A model generated the notes under the pieces. That model was not told where the DNA came from. It made no database searches and saw nothing but the letters and a program-made list of their open reading frames with translations. Of a DNA stretch of 64,000 bases, positions 55,884-64,000 are shown piece after piece. Origin of the DNA: Acinetobacter amyesii (GTDB taxonomy: Bacteria; Pseudomonadota; Gammaproteobacteria; Pseudomonadales; Moraxellaceae); assembly GCF_002018365.1 (NCBI RefSeq), contig NZ_MVKX01000005.1:246869-310868 (forward strand), given 5' to 3'. Each line of letters opens with the position of its first letter. The first letter of the stretch is position 1. The position numbers and the translations under genes are program-made.

Positions 55884-56789
55884 ATGATGCGGATTGGTTT
55901 GTTCTTGCTGACCAACCTCGCGGTACTGGTTGTAGCTGGCATAATCTTGTCACTCTTCGGTGTCGGTAGTTACCACGGTGCAGGCGGCTTAAACTTAGGC
56001 AACTTGCTCGTTATCTGTTTTGTTTTCGGTATGGTGGGTTCGATGATCTCACTATTCATGTCAAAATGGATGGCGAAAAAAACCACGGGTACAGAGCTGA
56101 TTGACCCTAATGCACCACGTAGCCAAGCTGAAGCATGGTTACTCAACGAAGTTGCGCAACTGGCACAACGTTCTGGTATCAAAATGCCAGAAGTGGGTAT
56201 TTTCCCATCGTACCAGTCAAATGCCTTTGCAACAGGCTGGAACAAAAATGATGCTTTAGTGGCGGTTTCTACCGGTCTACTGGAGCGTATGAACAAAGAT
56301 GAACTCCGTGCCGTACTCGCTCACGAAATTGGTCACGTAGCCAATGGTGACATGGTGACCCTTGCTTTGGTGCAAGGTGTAGTCAACGCCTTTGTCATGT
56401 TCTTTGCACGTGTAGCAGGTGACTTTATCGACCGTAATGTCTTCGGTCGTGAAGATGGTGAAGCACCGGGTATCGCATATTTCGTTATTACGATTGTATT
56501 AGATATTGTCTTTGGTATCGCAGCGTCTGCCATTGTGATGTGGTTCTCTCGCTACCGTGAATACCGTGCCGATGAAGCTGGTGCGCGTCTAGCAGGTAAA
56601 CAAGCGATGATTTCTGCCTTGTTACGTTTACAAGCAGAATCTGAAATGCCAGATCAAATGCCAAAAGAAATGAAAGCCTTTGCTATTTCTGCGGGTCAAG
56701 AACAAGGTTTCAGCTTAGCTGCATTGTTCCAAACACACCCAACGATTGAACAACGTGTTGCGGCTTTACAACAATTAGATTGCCCATAA
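55884..56789 (+). CDS. htpX: Protease HtpX
   Basis: Inner-membrane zinc metalloprotease (M48) that degrades damaged membrane proteins. 301 residues, four membrane segments (about 6-24, 34-55, and two after the active site near 160 and 195). Zinc site [11 protein letters not shown] near residue 145 and the distal Glu in [13 protein letters not shown] near 223. Start at 55884, AGAGG before it (AATAAGAGGATT). Stress-induced in E. coli via CpxR; no Cpx box was checked here. Strong terminator follows. Confidence 0.96.
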   Translation: MMRIGLFLLTNLAVLVVAGIILSLFGVGSYHGAGGLNLGNLLVICFVFGMVGSMISLFMSKWMAKKTTGTELIDPNAPRSQAEAWLLNEVAQLAQRSGIKMPEVGIFPSYQSNAFATGWNKNDALVAVSTGLLERMNKDELRAVLAHEIGHVANGDMVTLALVQGVVNAFVMFFARVAGDFIDRNVFGREDGEAPGIAYFVITIVLDIVFGIAASAIVMWFSRYREYRADEAGARLAGKQAMISALLRLQAESEMPDQMPKEMKAFAISAGQEQGFSLAALFQTHPTIEQRVAALQQLDCP

Positions 56790-56810
56790 TCGAGCATCTG
56801 ATGTAAGTCA

Positions 56811-56843
56811 TGAAAAAGCCTCCCTATGGAGGCTTTTTTTGAG
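56811..56843 (+). terminator. Terminator of htpX
   Basis: Stem AAAAGCCTCC/GGAGGCTTTT with CTAT loop and seven T. Confidence 0.9.
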
Positions 56844-56937
56844 TCTAATTTTTTCTCACAACGTTTACCGTTTTATCAATCATCTTTCAGTTGAATAGCC
56901 TTTCATTGATCGCGCTCAAGCAACAGTGCATTTCTCT

Positions 56938-57528
56938 CTACAATACCCCATTGGCCTTTAACCATTGCCAAAGCAATGAACCGCCCATATAAATTGCAAA
57001 GATAAACACCAATAAGAAAATCATCCCGAGTATGTCTGGAATATGGATCCATAACCATGCAACCACAGGGTTACGCCAAAAAGCCGATTGCTGTTGTTTC
57101 TCTTCTAATTTTTCATGTAAAAACGGATGTACCACATGTTGATCTGTACTGATTTGATATTCTTCACGAATATGTGTATGTACGACATCTAAAGCTTTAC
57201 GGCTCGGTCGAATAAACACATCGAAGATCGTCCCTGCAACAGGAATAAACCCCACAACAGCATCCATAACCGCGAGTTTCATCACACCATTTAATTTGGC
57301 TTGTGGTACGCCAATCTGTTTCGCTTTATAGACGGCATAGCAGGTCAAGACGAATCCTGCGATATCACCAGCGACCGGAATGGTACTCAACGCTGCATCT
57401 GCACCTACCCCTTGTCGGGTAAATGGAATTCGAACCACCGAGTCCATCATATTGGCAAACTTTGCGAGATCACGTTCAAGACGAATGACTTCTTGCTTTG
57501 ACATTTTTTGTTTTAATGGTTCAGTCAT
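56938..57528 (-). CDS. DUF4112 family membrane protein
   Basis: 196 residues. The DUF4112 core (about 20-125) holds the repeated amphipathic/hydrophobic block ALSTIPVAGDIAGFVLTCYAV and AVMDAVVGFIPVAGTIFDVFI, with the FRP-like SRKALDVVHTHI. The end contains a clear membrane helix (about 160-188, IPDILGMIFLLVFIFAIYM). DUF4112 proteins have no known role. It starts 80 bases from mgtE on the same strand and may be transcribed with it. Confidence 0.88.
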   Translation of the reverse strand: MTEPLKQKMSKQEVIRLERDLAKFANMMDSVVRIPFTRQGVGADAALSTIPVAGDIAGFVLTCYAVYKAKQIGVPQAKLNGVMKLAVMDAVVGFIPVAGTIFDVFIRPSRKALDVVHTHIREEYQISTDQHVVHPFLHEKLEEKQQQSAFWRNPVVAWLWIHIPDILGMIFLLVFIFAIYMGGSLLWQWLKANGVL

Positions 57529-57608
57529 GTTTTATCCAATAAAAACCGTGTAAATCACTGAGATTAAAACATATTAGAAGTCTTCAATCTGTAGCAAAAT
57601 GCTAATCT

Positions 57609-58952
57609 TTATAAATTGAGCAATTGCGATGCAATCATCAAATACACCACCACGCCAGTCGCATCACAAATCGAGGTCACCAAAGGTGCAGAAGCACTTG
57701 CAGGATCGAGCTTCAACTTGTTGAGTACAAAGGGCAAACTCATGCCAATTAAACAACCGAGCAATACGATGCCCATCATACTTAAAGCCAAGACCAAAGC
57801 GACGATTGCATCACCACGGTAGTAGCCTAGAATCGATACAGCAATGGCCATGGTTCCACCGAGGCAAAGCGCGACGAGCGTCTCCCGTCCCAACAAATAA
57901 AACCAATCTCGAATGTTTACATCCCCAGTGGCAAGCGCTCGCACCATTAAGGTCGCAGACTGAGAACCCGCATTGCCTCCACTTCCGACCAGTAAGGGTA
58001 AGAAAAAAACCAAGACGATATGTGCTGCAATGATGTCTTCATAATAGGAAATACCTAAACCGGACAATAAACTGCCAAAGACCAATATCACCAACCAGAA
58101 CACCCGCTTTTGGTACAACTTTAAAATCGGTGCTTTCTTTATGCTCATACCCGGTTCGGTACTCACCGCACTGGCTTTTAAAAAGTCTTCAGTGGTTTCA
58201 GCTTGTACTACATCCATCGCATCATCATAGGTGACAATCCCCATCAAACGCAGGGCATGATCCACAATCGGCAAGGCCATAAAATCATATTCAGCCAGTT
58301 TTCGCGCAATACTCTCTTGGTCTTCATCTATCCAGCCGGTCACCACATCTTTGGTCATCACCTGTTGAATCCGTGCATCACGATCGGCCTGCAAAATTTG
58401 CCGCAGTGAAATCACCCCTTCTAATTGAGACTGATCATTGGTGACATAAATTAAATACAGGGTTTCTCGGTCATGCGCTTCATGGCGCAAGGCCTCTATG
58501 GCTTGTTGCATGGTAAAGTCAGCAGGCATACTGACATAGTCTGAACTCATGATTGCACCTGCAGACTCTTCTGCATATGCAGATAACGCCTTTAGATGCT
58601 CTTGGGTATCTTGATCAAGTTGTTGGTAAATCCGATCTTGTTCTGCATCAGTTAAACTTTTATATAGATCCGTTGCATCATCAGAATGCATGTCATCAAA
58701 TAATTCAATTTGTAGACGCAGTGGATAACGCGAAATCAACTGTCTCTGTAACTCAAACGGAAAAAACTCAAAAACCAAGCCTTGATGCGCTAAACCTGAA
58801 AGTAACTCGATTTGATCTTCAATTGGAAATTGCTGAATTAAGCGTGCCTGATCAGCGTAGTTCAGGGGCTGTAAAGCTTGTACTGCCGCTTCATAATTTT
58901 GTTGTTGCAGCAAAGCGGAAATTTCACGCTGTCTTTGTATTAAATCCGCCAT
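57609..58952 (-). CDS. mgtE: Magnesium transporter MgtE
   Basis: 447 residues. N-terminal superhelical domain (about 1-130), two CBS domains (about 135-260, MSSDYVSMPADFTMQQAIEAL and VTGWIDEDQESIARKLAEYD) that close the channel when Mg2+ is high, and a five-helix pore domain (about 280-447) with LLVGSGGNAGSQSATLMVRALATGDV as the pore signature and PLVTSICDATGVVVYLMIA at the end. Inner membrane Mg2+ channel. ATG at 58952. Confidence 0.96.
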   Translation of the reverse strand: MADLIQRQREISALLQQQNYEAAVQALQPLNYADQARLIQQFPIEDQIELLSGLAHQGLVFEFFPFELQRQLISRYPLRLQIELFDDMHSDDATDLYKSLTDAEQDRIYQQLDQDTQEHLKALSAYAEESAGAIMSSDYVSMPADFTMQQAIEALRHEAHDRETLYLIYVTNDQSQLEGVISLRQILQADRDARIQQVMTKDVVTGWIDEDQESIARKLAEYDFMALPIVDHALRLMGIVTYDDAMDVVQAETTEDFLKASAVSTEPGMSIKKAPILKLYQKRVFWLVILVFGSLLSGLGISYYEDIIAAHIVLVFFLPLLVGSGGNAGSQSATLMVRALATGDVNIRDWFYLLGRETLVALCLGGTMAIAVSILGYYRGDAIVALVLALSMMGIVLLGCLIGMSLPFVLNKLKLDPASASAPLVTSICDATGVVVYLMIASQLLNL

Positions 58953-59110
58953 TCAATTCACTCTTATTTTAATCTTTCTATGTAGAGCACATATTGAAGG
59001 ATAAACTGAAGAGTTTCAAATCTCTTCAATATGTTCTATATGAACGTTGTTTGCGAAAATTCTCCGTGAACATTCCCTGTCGAAAGTTTGGTGACATAAA
59101 TTTGGCGACA

Positions 59111-59156
59111 TAAAAAAGCCACCGCGATGTACTCAAGCTTTAACGGTGGCTTTTAC
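59111..59156 (-). terminator. Terminator of the RND pump gene
   Basis: Stem AAAGCCACCG/CGGTGGCTTT with a longer internal loop, T-run on the minus strand. Confidence 0.82.
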
Positions 59157-59185
59157 TAGAGCGATACGCTGTGCGTGAATTATTT

Positions 59186-62100
59186 CTAGGTTTCAGACAC
59201 TGGCTTGATTTTAAAAATAGATCGGACCATCACATACATAAACGGAATAAAGATCAGCACCAAGACCGTACCGAATATTACCCCACCGAGTACGCTTACC
59301 CCAATCTCTTGACGACTGGCTGCACCTGCACCAAAAGCAAGAGCTAAAGGAACAACCCCTGCACCAAATGCTAAAGAGGTCATTAAAATAGGACGTAAAC
59401 GAAGTGCTGCGCCTTCCATTGCAGCATCGATCACATGTTTGCCTTTTTCTTGTGCCATCGCTGCAAACTCTACAATCAAGATCGCATTTTTACACGATAG
59501 ACCAATGGTCGTTAGCAGAGCAATTTGAAAGTAGATGTCATTTGGAAAACCAGTCATGTAGCTAAACAGGATATTACCGCCAATCCCGAGTGGAATCGCA
59601 CTCATGACAGCAGTTGGAATACTCCAACTTTCATATAGAGCGGCAAGACAGAGGAAAATAAATCCAATTGAGACCAAATATAGCCAAATCGCTTGATGAC
59701 TTGATTTTTGCTCTTCAAAAGATAATCCACTCCATGCTACATCCACACCAGGCACCTGATCAACTAAGGCTTTAACATCCTGCATGGCTTGTCCACTTGA
59801 GACATTTTTGGCTGTATCCGCTTCCATTTGCAAAGCGGTGTATCCCATAAAGCGATTGACGACTTCTGGGCCGCCACTCCAACCAATGGTTGAAAAATTA
59901 CTAAATGGAATCATTTCATTTTGGTCATTACGTACATGCCAATAAGCCAAATCTTCTGGTTTAGAACGGAATTCTGCATCTGCCTGCATCATGACGCGTT
60001 TAATACGTCCACGGTCGACGAAATCGTTGATATAACTCCCACCCCATGCACTACTTATGGTGCTATTAATCGCATTTTGAGTTAAACCCATCGCCATCGC
60101 TTGTTTTTGATCAATATCAACTTTCAGTTCAGCTTTGTCTGGGTTAGAGCGTTTGTCTAAATTTTCGAAACTACTATATTGTGCAGATTTCTCTTGCAAG
60201 CTTTTAAATTGCGCATCGAGATAAGCACGACCTTCGCCATTCATATCTCGCAGCCAAAACTCCAGACCATCGGTTTGCCCAAGACCACTGACTGAAGACG
60301 GCATGCTGACATTGATTTGTGCATTGTTGAACTTTTTAAAATGTTTCATAGCACGTTCACGAATCGCTTGCGCTGAATTGTGTTGTCCTGAGCGTTCATC
60401 CCAATGCTTCAGTGCAATAAAGCCTTGCCCTAAGTTTTGACCCGTACCAGAAAAATTTCGTCCATAACGAATCATCACCAAATCGACATTTTGCTTTTCT
60501 TCACTCAAAAAGTACTGTCGAATTTGTTCACCAACCTCCCGACTTTTAGACATCGGTGCGCCTTCTTGTAATTTAAGTTGCACACTCAAAATACCTTGGT
60601 CTTCACTAGGAATAAAACTGGTCGGCAACGCACGATAAAACAAAGCAAATACCGTAATGAGCCCCGCAAACAACACCACCGTCCAAAAGCGATAACGAAC
60701 CGTGGCTTGTGCAAGTGTCAAATATTTTGTTTTTAAAATCTCTAATTTGGCGTTAAACCAAATCGCCCAGCGCTGTGGTTTCGGATTGGGTTTTAAAATT
60801 AAGGCACATAATGCAGGGGTTAAAATCAGCGCAACCATCAATGACAAGCCCATTGCAGCCACAAGTGTGATGGAAAATTGTCTATAGATCACGCCCGTTG
60901 AACCACCAAAGAACGCCATAGGAATGAATACAGCGGTTAATACCAAAGTAATCCCGATTAATGCCCCGCTAATTTCATGCATCGACTCGATGGCCGCTTG
61001 TTTTGCTGTTAACTGTTGTTCATGCATTAAACGTTCGACGTTTTCCACCACAACAATCGCATCATCGACCAACAGACCGATAGCCAGTACCAATGCAAAC
61101 AACGTGAGCGTGTTAATGGTCATGCCCAAAGCATATAAAATCGCTAAAGTCCCAAGAATCACCACAGGCACGGTAATCGCAGGAATCAGCGTTGCTCGCC
61201 AATTTTGTAAGAAGATAAACATCACCAAAACCACCAGTAAAACGGCTTCAAATAATGTTTTCACCACTTCTTTAATGGATTCTTGTACAAATGGCGTGTT
61301 ATCCCGTGGATAAACAATTTTATAACCGGCAGGTAATTGCTTCGCTAACTGTTCAATTTCTTGCTTAATTAAGGCTGAGGTTTCAAGTGCGTTTGCCCCA
61401 GAAGCCAATGAGATCCCCATCCCTGAAGATGGATAACCGTTAATGGTATTGACCCCTGAATAATTTTCCGCACCCAATTCAACGCGTGCAACGTCTTTTA
61501 AATAGACAAAACTGCCGTCTCGTGCAGATTTGACAATAATATTTTCAAATTCTTCAACTGACTTTAAACGTGAACCTGAAGTGACTTTAGCATTGAGATA
61601 TTGATCCGAAACACTCGGCAATTCACCTACAGCGCCGGCGGCCACCTGCGTATTTTGTGATTCAACAGCCGCACGGATATCACTGGGCATGAGGCTATAT
61701 TGCTTCAGCTTCAGTGGATTGAGCCAAATGCGCATGGCAAATTGTGAACCAAAAACATCAACTTCACCGATCCCCTCAATTCGAGCAATATCCTGTTCTA
61801 GATGCGTCATCATATAGTCGCCAAGTTCGATATTCGAACTCTTGCCGGTCTCATCATAGAGGCCGATAACCATATGGGTATCACCTAGGGATTTATAGAC
61901 ATTTACCCCTTGGCGCTGCACATCTTCAGGCAGCCGATTGATTACCCCATTTATGGCATTTTGTACTTGTACTTGAGCGGTATCTGGGTCAGTACCATTT
62001 TCAAAACTGATACTGATCCGGCTTCGACCTGAAGAGTCGCTGCTTGAACTAAAATATAAAAGGTGATCAATTCCTTTAATTTGTTGTTCAAGCACTTGTG

Positions 62101-62287
62101 TGACACTTTCCTCAACTGTTTCTGCAGACGCACCGCTATAACTTGCGCTGACCGTAATTCGTGGTGGCGCAATATCTGGATAGCGCTCTACCGGTAAATT
62201 GAGGACAGCAAATAGCCCGAGCGCCATGACGATGATCGCCAAGACACCTGCAAAAATCGGTCGATAAATAAAAAACTTAGACAGCAT
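59186..62287 (-). CDS. RND-family (HAE1) efflux permease
   Basis: 1033 residues, full length for an AcrB/MexB-type hydrophobe/amphiphile RND pump. Two repeats of helix plus periplasmic porter domains. The proton-relay LLVDDAIVVVENVERLM (Asp-Asp near 407-408) and the helix 10 Lys in GLSCKNAILIVEF (near 940) are intact. The N-terminus MLSKFFIYRPIFAGVLAI is the usual one. It differs clearly in sequence from the AdeB and AdeJ pumps as I recall them. No adaptor or outer-membrane gene lies beside it, so it must use partners from elsewhere, or those lie past the window. Alone, divergent from glpQ. Confidence 0.93.
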   Translation of the reverse strand: MLSKFFIYRPIFAGVLAIIVMALGLFAVLNLPVERYPDIAPPRITVSASYSGASAETVEESVTQVLEQQIKGIDHLLYFSSSSDSSGRSRISISFENGTDPDTAQVQVQNAINGVINRLPEDVQRQGVNVYKSLGDTHMVIGLYDETGKSSNIELGDYMMTHLEQDIARIEGIGEVDVFGSQFAMRIWLNPLKLKQYSLMPSDIRAAVESQNTQVAAGAVGELPSVSDQYLNAKVTSGSRLKSVEEFENIIVKSARDGSFVYLKDVARVELGAENYSGVNTINGYPSSGMGISLASGANALETSALIKQEIEQLAKQLPAGYKIVYPRDNTPFVQESIKEVVKTLFEAVLLVVLVMFIFLQNWRATLIPAITVPVVILGTLAILYALGMTINTLTLFALVLAIGLLVDDAIVVVENVERLMHEQQLTAKQAAIESMHEISGALIGITLVLTAVFIPMAFFGGSTGVIYRQFSITLVAAMGLSLMVALILTPALCALILKPNPKPQRWAIWFNAKLEILKTKYLTLAQATVRYRFWTVVLFAGLITVFALFYRALPTSFIPSEDQGILSVQLKLQEGAPMSKSREVGEQIRQYFLSEEKQNVDLVMIRYGRNFSGTGQNLGQGFIALKHWDERSGQHNSAQAIRERAMKHFKKFNNAQINVSMPSSVSGLGQTDGLEFWLRDMNGEGRAYLDAQFKSLQEKSAQYSSFENLDKRSNPDKAELKVDIDQKQAMAMGLTQNAINSTISSAWGGSYINDFVDRGRIKRVMMQADAEFRSKPEDLAYWHVRNDQNEMIPFSNFSTIGWSGGPEVVNRFMGYTALQMEADTAKNVSSGQAMQDVKALVDQVPGVDVAWSGLSFEEQKSSHQAIWLYLVSIGFIFLCLAALYESWSIPTAVMSAIPLGIGGNILFSYMTGFPNDIYFQIALLTTIGLSCKNAILIVEFAAMAQEKGKHVIDAAMEGAALRLRPILMTSLAFGAGVVPLALAFGAGAASRQEIGVSVLGGVIFGTVLVLIFIPFMYVMVRSIFKIKPVSET

Positions 62288-62564
62288 CAGTCCATGTCAC
62301 TTTTCAATTAATGAAATAAAAAATGTAGATTGAATTTTTTCAAAAAATCTTATTGATAATCAATCACAATGAGCTTGATTACAAGCATAGACTACATAAA
62401 AACCTTGCTTCGAGTTAAATATGTAGAAAATATGGAGAGCTTCCACTTCAGCTATTTTAGTAAATTTATGTGACAAAACTGCCTCTGTCATGAAGCCTTA
62501 GCCACTGCCCTGCAATGTATGCCTGCAACATCATTCATTTCAATAAAAAGATGCCGAGGCAGCC

Positions 62565-63752
62565 ATGCAAAAACAATTAACAAAGCAGTTGAATATAGCG
62601 ATAACAAGCAAAGTGAATTCCTCATGGGGCGTGTCTTCACTGCTCCTTTTTAGCGTTTTCGGTTTATCTGCATGTAATTCGGATGACGATAAAACCCATG
62701 TCACCAAGCCCCCTATTTTGCCTGATACAGGTTTTGTCATTGTTGGGCATCGCGGTGCCAGTGCTTTGCGACCTGAGCATACCCTTGCCGCATATCAAAA
62801 AGCGATTGATGATGGTGCGGATTTTATCGAACCCGATTTAGTACCAACCAAGGATGGCTATCTGATTGCGCGCCATGAAAGTGAAATTTCAGGGACAACC
62901 AATATTAGTACGCTGTCACAATTTTCGGATCGAAAAACCACCAAAAGAATCGATGGCATCGACTATACAGGATGGTTTACAGAAGACTTTAATTTGAATG
63001 AACTGACTCAAAATGTAAAAGCACGTGAGCGTATTGCTCAATATCGCCCTAATAACACTCAATATAATGATCAATACAGCATCCCAACGCTCGAACAAAT
63101 CATTGAACTTGCCGACGCTCACTATAAAAAAACTGGGAAAATTGTTGGTTTATATATTGAAACCAAGCATCCAACATTTTTCCAACAGCAAAATCTAGCC
63201 ATGGAAGATCATTTACTCTCCACGCTTGCCAAATACAGTTATACACGTGAAATCGCGCCTGTATATTTACAGTCCTTTGAAACCACCAATCTTAAATACT
63301 TACGTGATCAACTCACGCAAAAGAAAACCCTCAAACATGGCAAAATTATTCAATTATTAGATAGCCCAACTGCAATACCGGGTGACTTACAGCAACAAAG
63401 CTCACCTCAAAATTATGCAAGCTTAGCAACAGCAGAAGGCCTAAAATCAGTTGCAAAATATGCAGATGGTGTAGGCCCAAGTAAAACGTATATCTTTTCA
63501 AACACTGAATTTAAACAAACCAGTTTTGTCAAAGATGCCCATGCTGCTGGTTTGAAAGTCCATCCTTATACGCTCAGACCTGAAAATGGTTTTTTACCTG
63601 ACTATTTAAAATGTAACTCAGTGGCGACCGAACGTTGTGATACGGGTGCAGCTAAAGAATTTGAAAACTTCTATAAAGCTGGTGTAGATGGTGTATTTGC
63701 CGATGATCCAGGACTGGCACGTAAAACCTTAACGCAACTGCAAAAGCCCTAA
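62565..63752 (+). CDS. glpQ: Glycerophosphodiester phosphodiesterase, lipoprotein
   Basis: 395 residues. Signal ending in the lipobox GLSAC (Cys37), so anchored in a membrane by lipid; mature part is a GDPD TIM barrel. Active-site region GFVIVGHRGASALRPEHTLA near residue 56 (catalytic His and metal Glu), DFIEPDLVPTKDGYLIARHE near 85 (Glu-x-Asp and second His), IVGLYIETKHP near 190. It hydrolyses glycerophosphodiesters to glycerol-3-phosphate and an alcohol. Start ATG at 62565 with GAGG before it. Probably single gene. E. coli GlpQ is periplasmic and not lipidated, so the lipobox is a difference. Confidence 0.92.
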   Translation: MQKQLTKQLNIAITSKVNSSWGVSSLLLFSVFGLSACNSDDDKTHVTKPPILPDTGFVIVGHRGASALRPEHTLAAYQKAIDDGADFIEPDLVPTKDGYLIARHESEISGTTNISTLSQFSDRKTTKRIDGIDYTGWFTEDFNLNELTQNVKARERIAQYRPNNTQYNDQYSIPTLEQIIELADAHYKKTGKIVGLYIETKHPTFFQQQNLAMEDHLLSTLAKYSYTREIAPVYLQSFETTNLKYLRDQLTQKKTLKHGKIIQLLDSPTAIPGDLQQQSSPQNYASLATAEGLKSVAKYADGVGPSKTYIFSNTEFKQTSFVKDAHAAGLKVHPYTLRPENGFLPDYLKCNSVATERCDTGAAKEFENFYKAGVDGVFADDPGLARKTLTQLQKP

Positions 63753-63764
63753 TTTTCCTAAAAT

Positions 63765-63790
63765 GAAAAAAGACGCCGAGGCGTCTTTTT
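63765..63790. terminator. Bidirectional terminator between glpQ and the repeat gene
   Basis: Stem AAGACGC/GCGTCTT around CGAG, A-run before and T-run after; it sits between two converging genes. Confidence 0.85.
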
Positions 63791-63808
63791 TATTGTTCAA
63801 CGGAAATC

Positions 63809-64000
63809 TTAAAGCGGGTTTGCCAAATATTCTGCGGCTGACTGCGTTGCCACTGGCTGAGGTGCTGGAGCTGTCGGAGCTGTCGGAGCTGTCGGAGCTG
63901 TCGGAGCTGTCGGAGCTGTCGGAGCTGTCGGAGCTGTCGGAGCTGTCGGAGCTGTCGGAGCTGTCGGAGCTGTCGGAGCTGTCGGAGCTGTCGGAGCTGT
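63809..64000 (-). CDS. C-terminal end of an unknown protein with a (Thr-Ala-Pro) repeat, partial
   Basis: Reading leftwards from the window edge, the minus-strand frame is open to a TAA at 63809-63811. It encodes at least fourteen Pro-Thr-Ala units and then APQPVATQSAAEYLANPL as the C-terminus. A terminator lies 20 bases past the stop. The other five frames give Ser/Cys/Arg or Glu/Leu/Ser repeats with no matching end signal, so this frame is the most likely. The start and the function lie outside the window. A Pro/Thr/Ala-rich end suggests a periplasmic or surface linker, but that is inference. Confidence 0.6.
   Translation of the reverse strand, partial: TAPTAPTAPTAPTAPTAPTAPTAPTAPTAPTAPTAPTAPTAPTAPAPQPVATQSAAEYLANPL
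63871..64000. repeat. Perfect 9 bp tandem repeat (at least 14 units)
   Basis: CTGTCGGAG repeated fourteen times without a change, plus four bases of a fifteenth unit at the window edge. In the minus-strand gene each unit is GCT CCG ACA. The length is a multiple of three, so copy changes keep the frame. Confidence 0.97.

Noticed and set aside
63871..64000. CRISPR array
   Set aside because: The repeats are 9 bp, directly adjacent and without spacers. It is a simple tandem repeat inside a reading frame.
63801..64000. Plus-strand repeat protein (Glu-Leu-Ser units)
   Set aside because: The plus frame is open in the repeat, but it has no start signal. The minus frame has a natural C-terminus, stop and terminator.

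Overview
The window is a stretch of chromosome from a gammaproteobacterium of the genus Acinetobacter, probably not A. baumannii itself. The evidence is the AT-rich composition, the gene families and their neighbourhoods (ahcY-metF-rsmE, lptM-lysA-dapF-xerC, pdxB-epmA, an iron-linked DUF3649/PepSY/DUF3325 operon), and the wild-type-looking GyrA. Nearly all of it is core housekeeping sequence. I see no prophage, insertion sequence, CRISPR array or obvious island. The only mobile-like item is a 156 bp REP-pair (REPIN-like) element between ahcY and metF.

Layout. 0-8.7 kb: the start of a drug/metabolite-type transporter (cut by the window edge), yaiI, an unknown cytoplasmic gene, an unlisted 46-residue membrane protein, serC, and a four-gene export operon (outer-membrane channel, HlyD adaptor, two ABC-2 permeases, no ATPase). 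8.8-11.6 kb: a gltP-type dicarboxylate/glutamate symporter flanked by two small lipoproteins. 11.7-18 kb: gyrA with an unusual insertion, a membrane protein, and etfBA. 18.3-20.4 kb: a LysE-type exporter divergent from its probable Lrp-family regulator, then an unexplained spacer and a hypothetical gene. 20.6-24.6 kb: lptM-lysA-dapF-hydrolase-xerC. 25-28 kb: two divergent amino-acid transporters (cycA-like APC, AGCS). 28.1-36.2 kb: radA, a Tim44-like protein, the DUF3649/PepSY/DUF3325 iron operon with a Fur-like box, a Sel1-repeat protein, a C39-like protein without its cysteine, and a DUF4424 protein. 36.3-39.7 kb: ahcY preceded by an S-adenosylhomocysteine (SAH) riboswitch, metF and rsmE, the methyl-cycle block. 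39.8-46.5 kb: a PAS/GGDEF/EAL phosphodiesterase, maeB and cca. 47-51.3 kb: epmA-pdxB, a class II aldolase, two tandem identical tRNA-Ser(TGA) genes, and greB. 51.6-58.9 kb: two lytic transglycosylases, an SCP2 protein, ttcA, htpX, DUF4112 and mgtE. 59-64 kb: an orphan RND pump gene, a lipoprotein glycerophosphodiesterase, and at the right edge the end of a gene carrying a perfect 9 bp tandem repeat that encodes (Thr-Ala-Pro)n.

Genes that act together: the SAH riboswitch reads SAH and should induce ahcY, while MetF regenerates methyl donor. LysA and DapF are the last steps of lysine/DAP synthesis. EtfA and EtfB form one flavoprotein. GltP, CycA and AGCS bring in amino acids, and the LysE/Lrp pair exports them. 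No complete undescribed system is evident. The best leads are the ATPase-less export operon, the GyrA C-terminal insertion, the (TAP)n repeat gene, the catalytically dead C39-like protein, and the small membrane protein.
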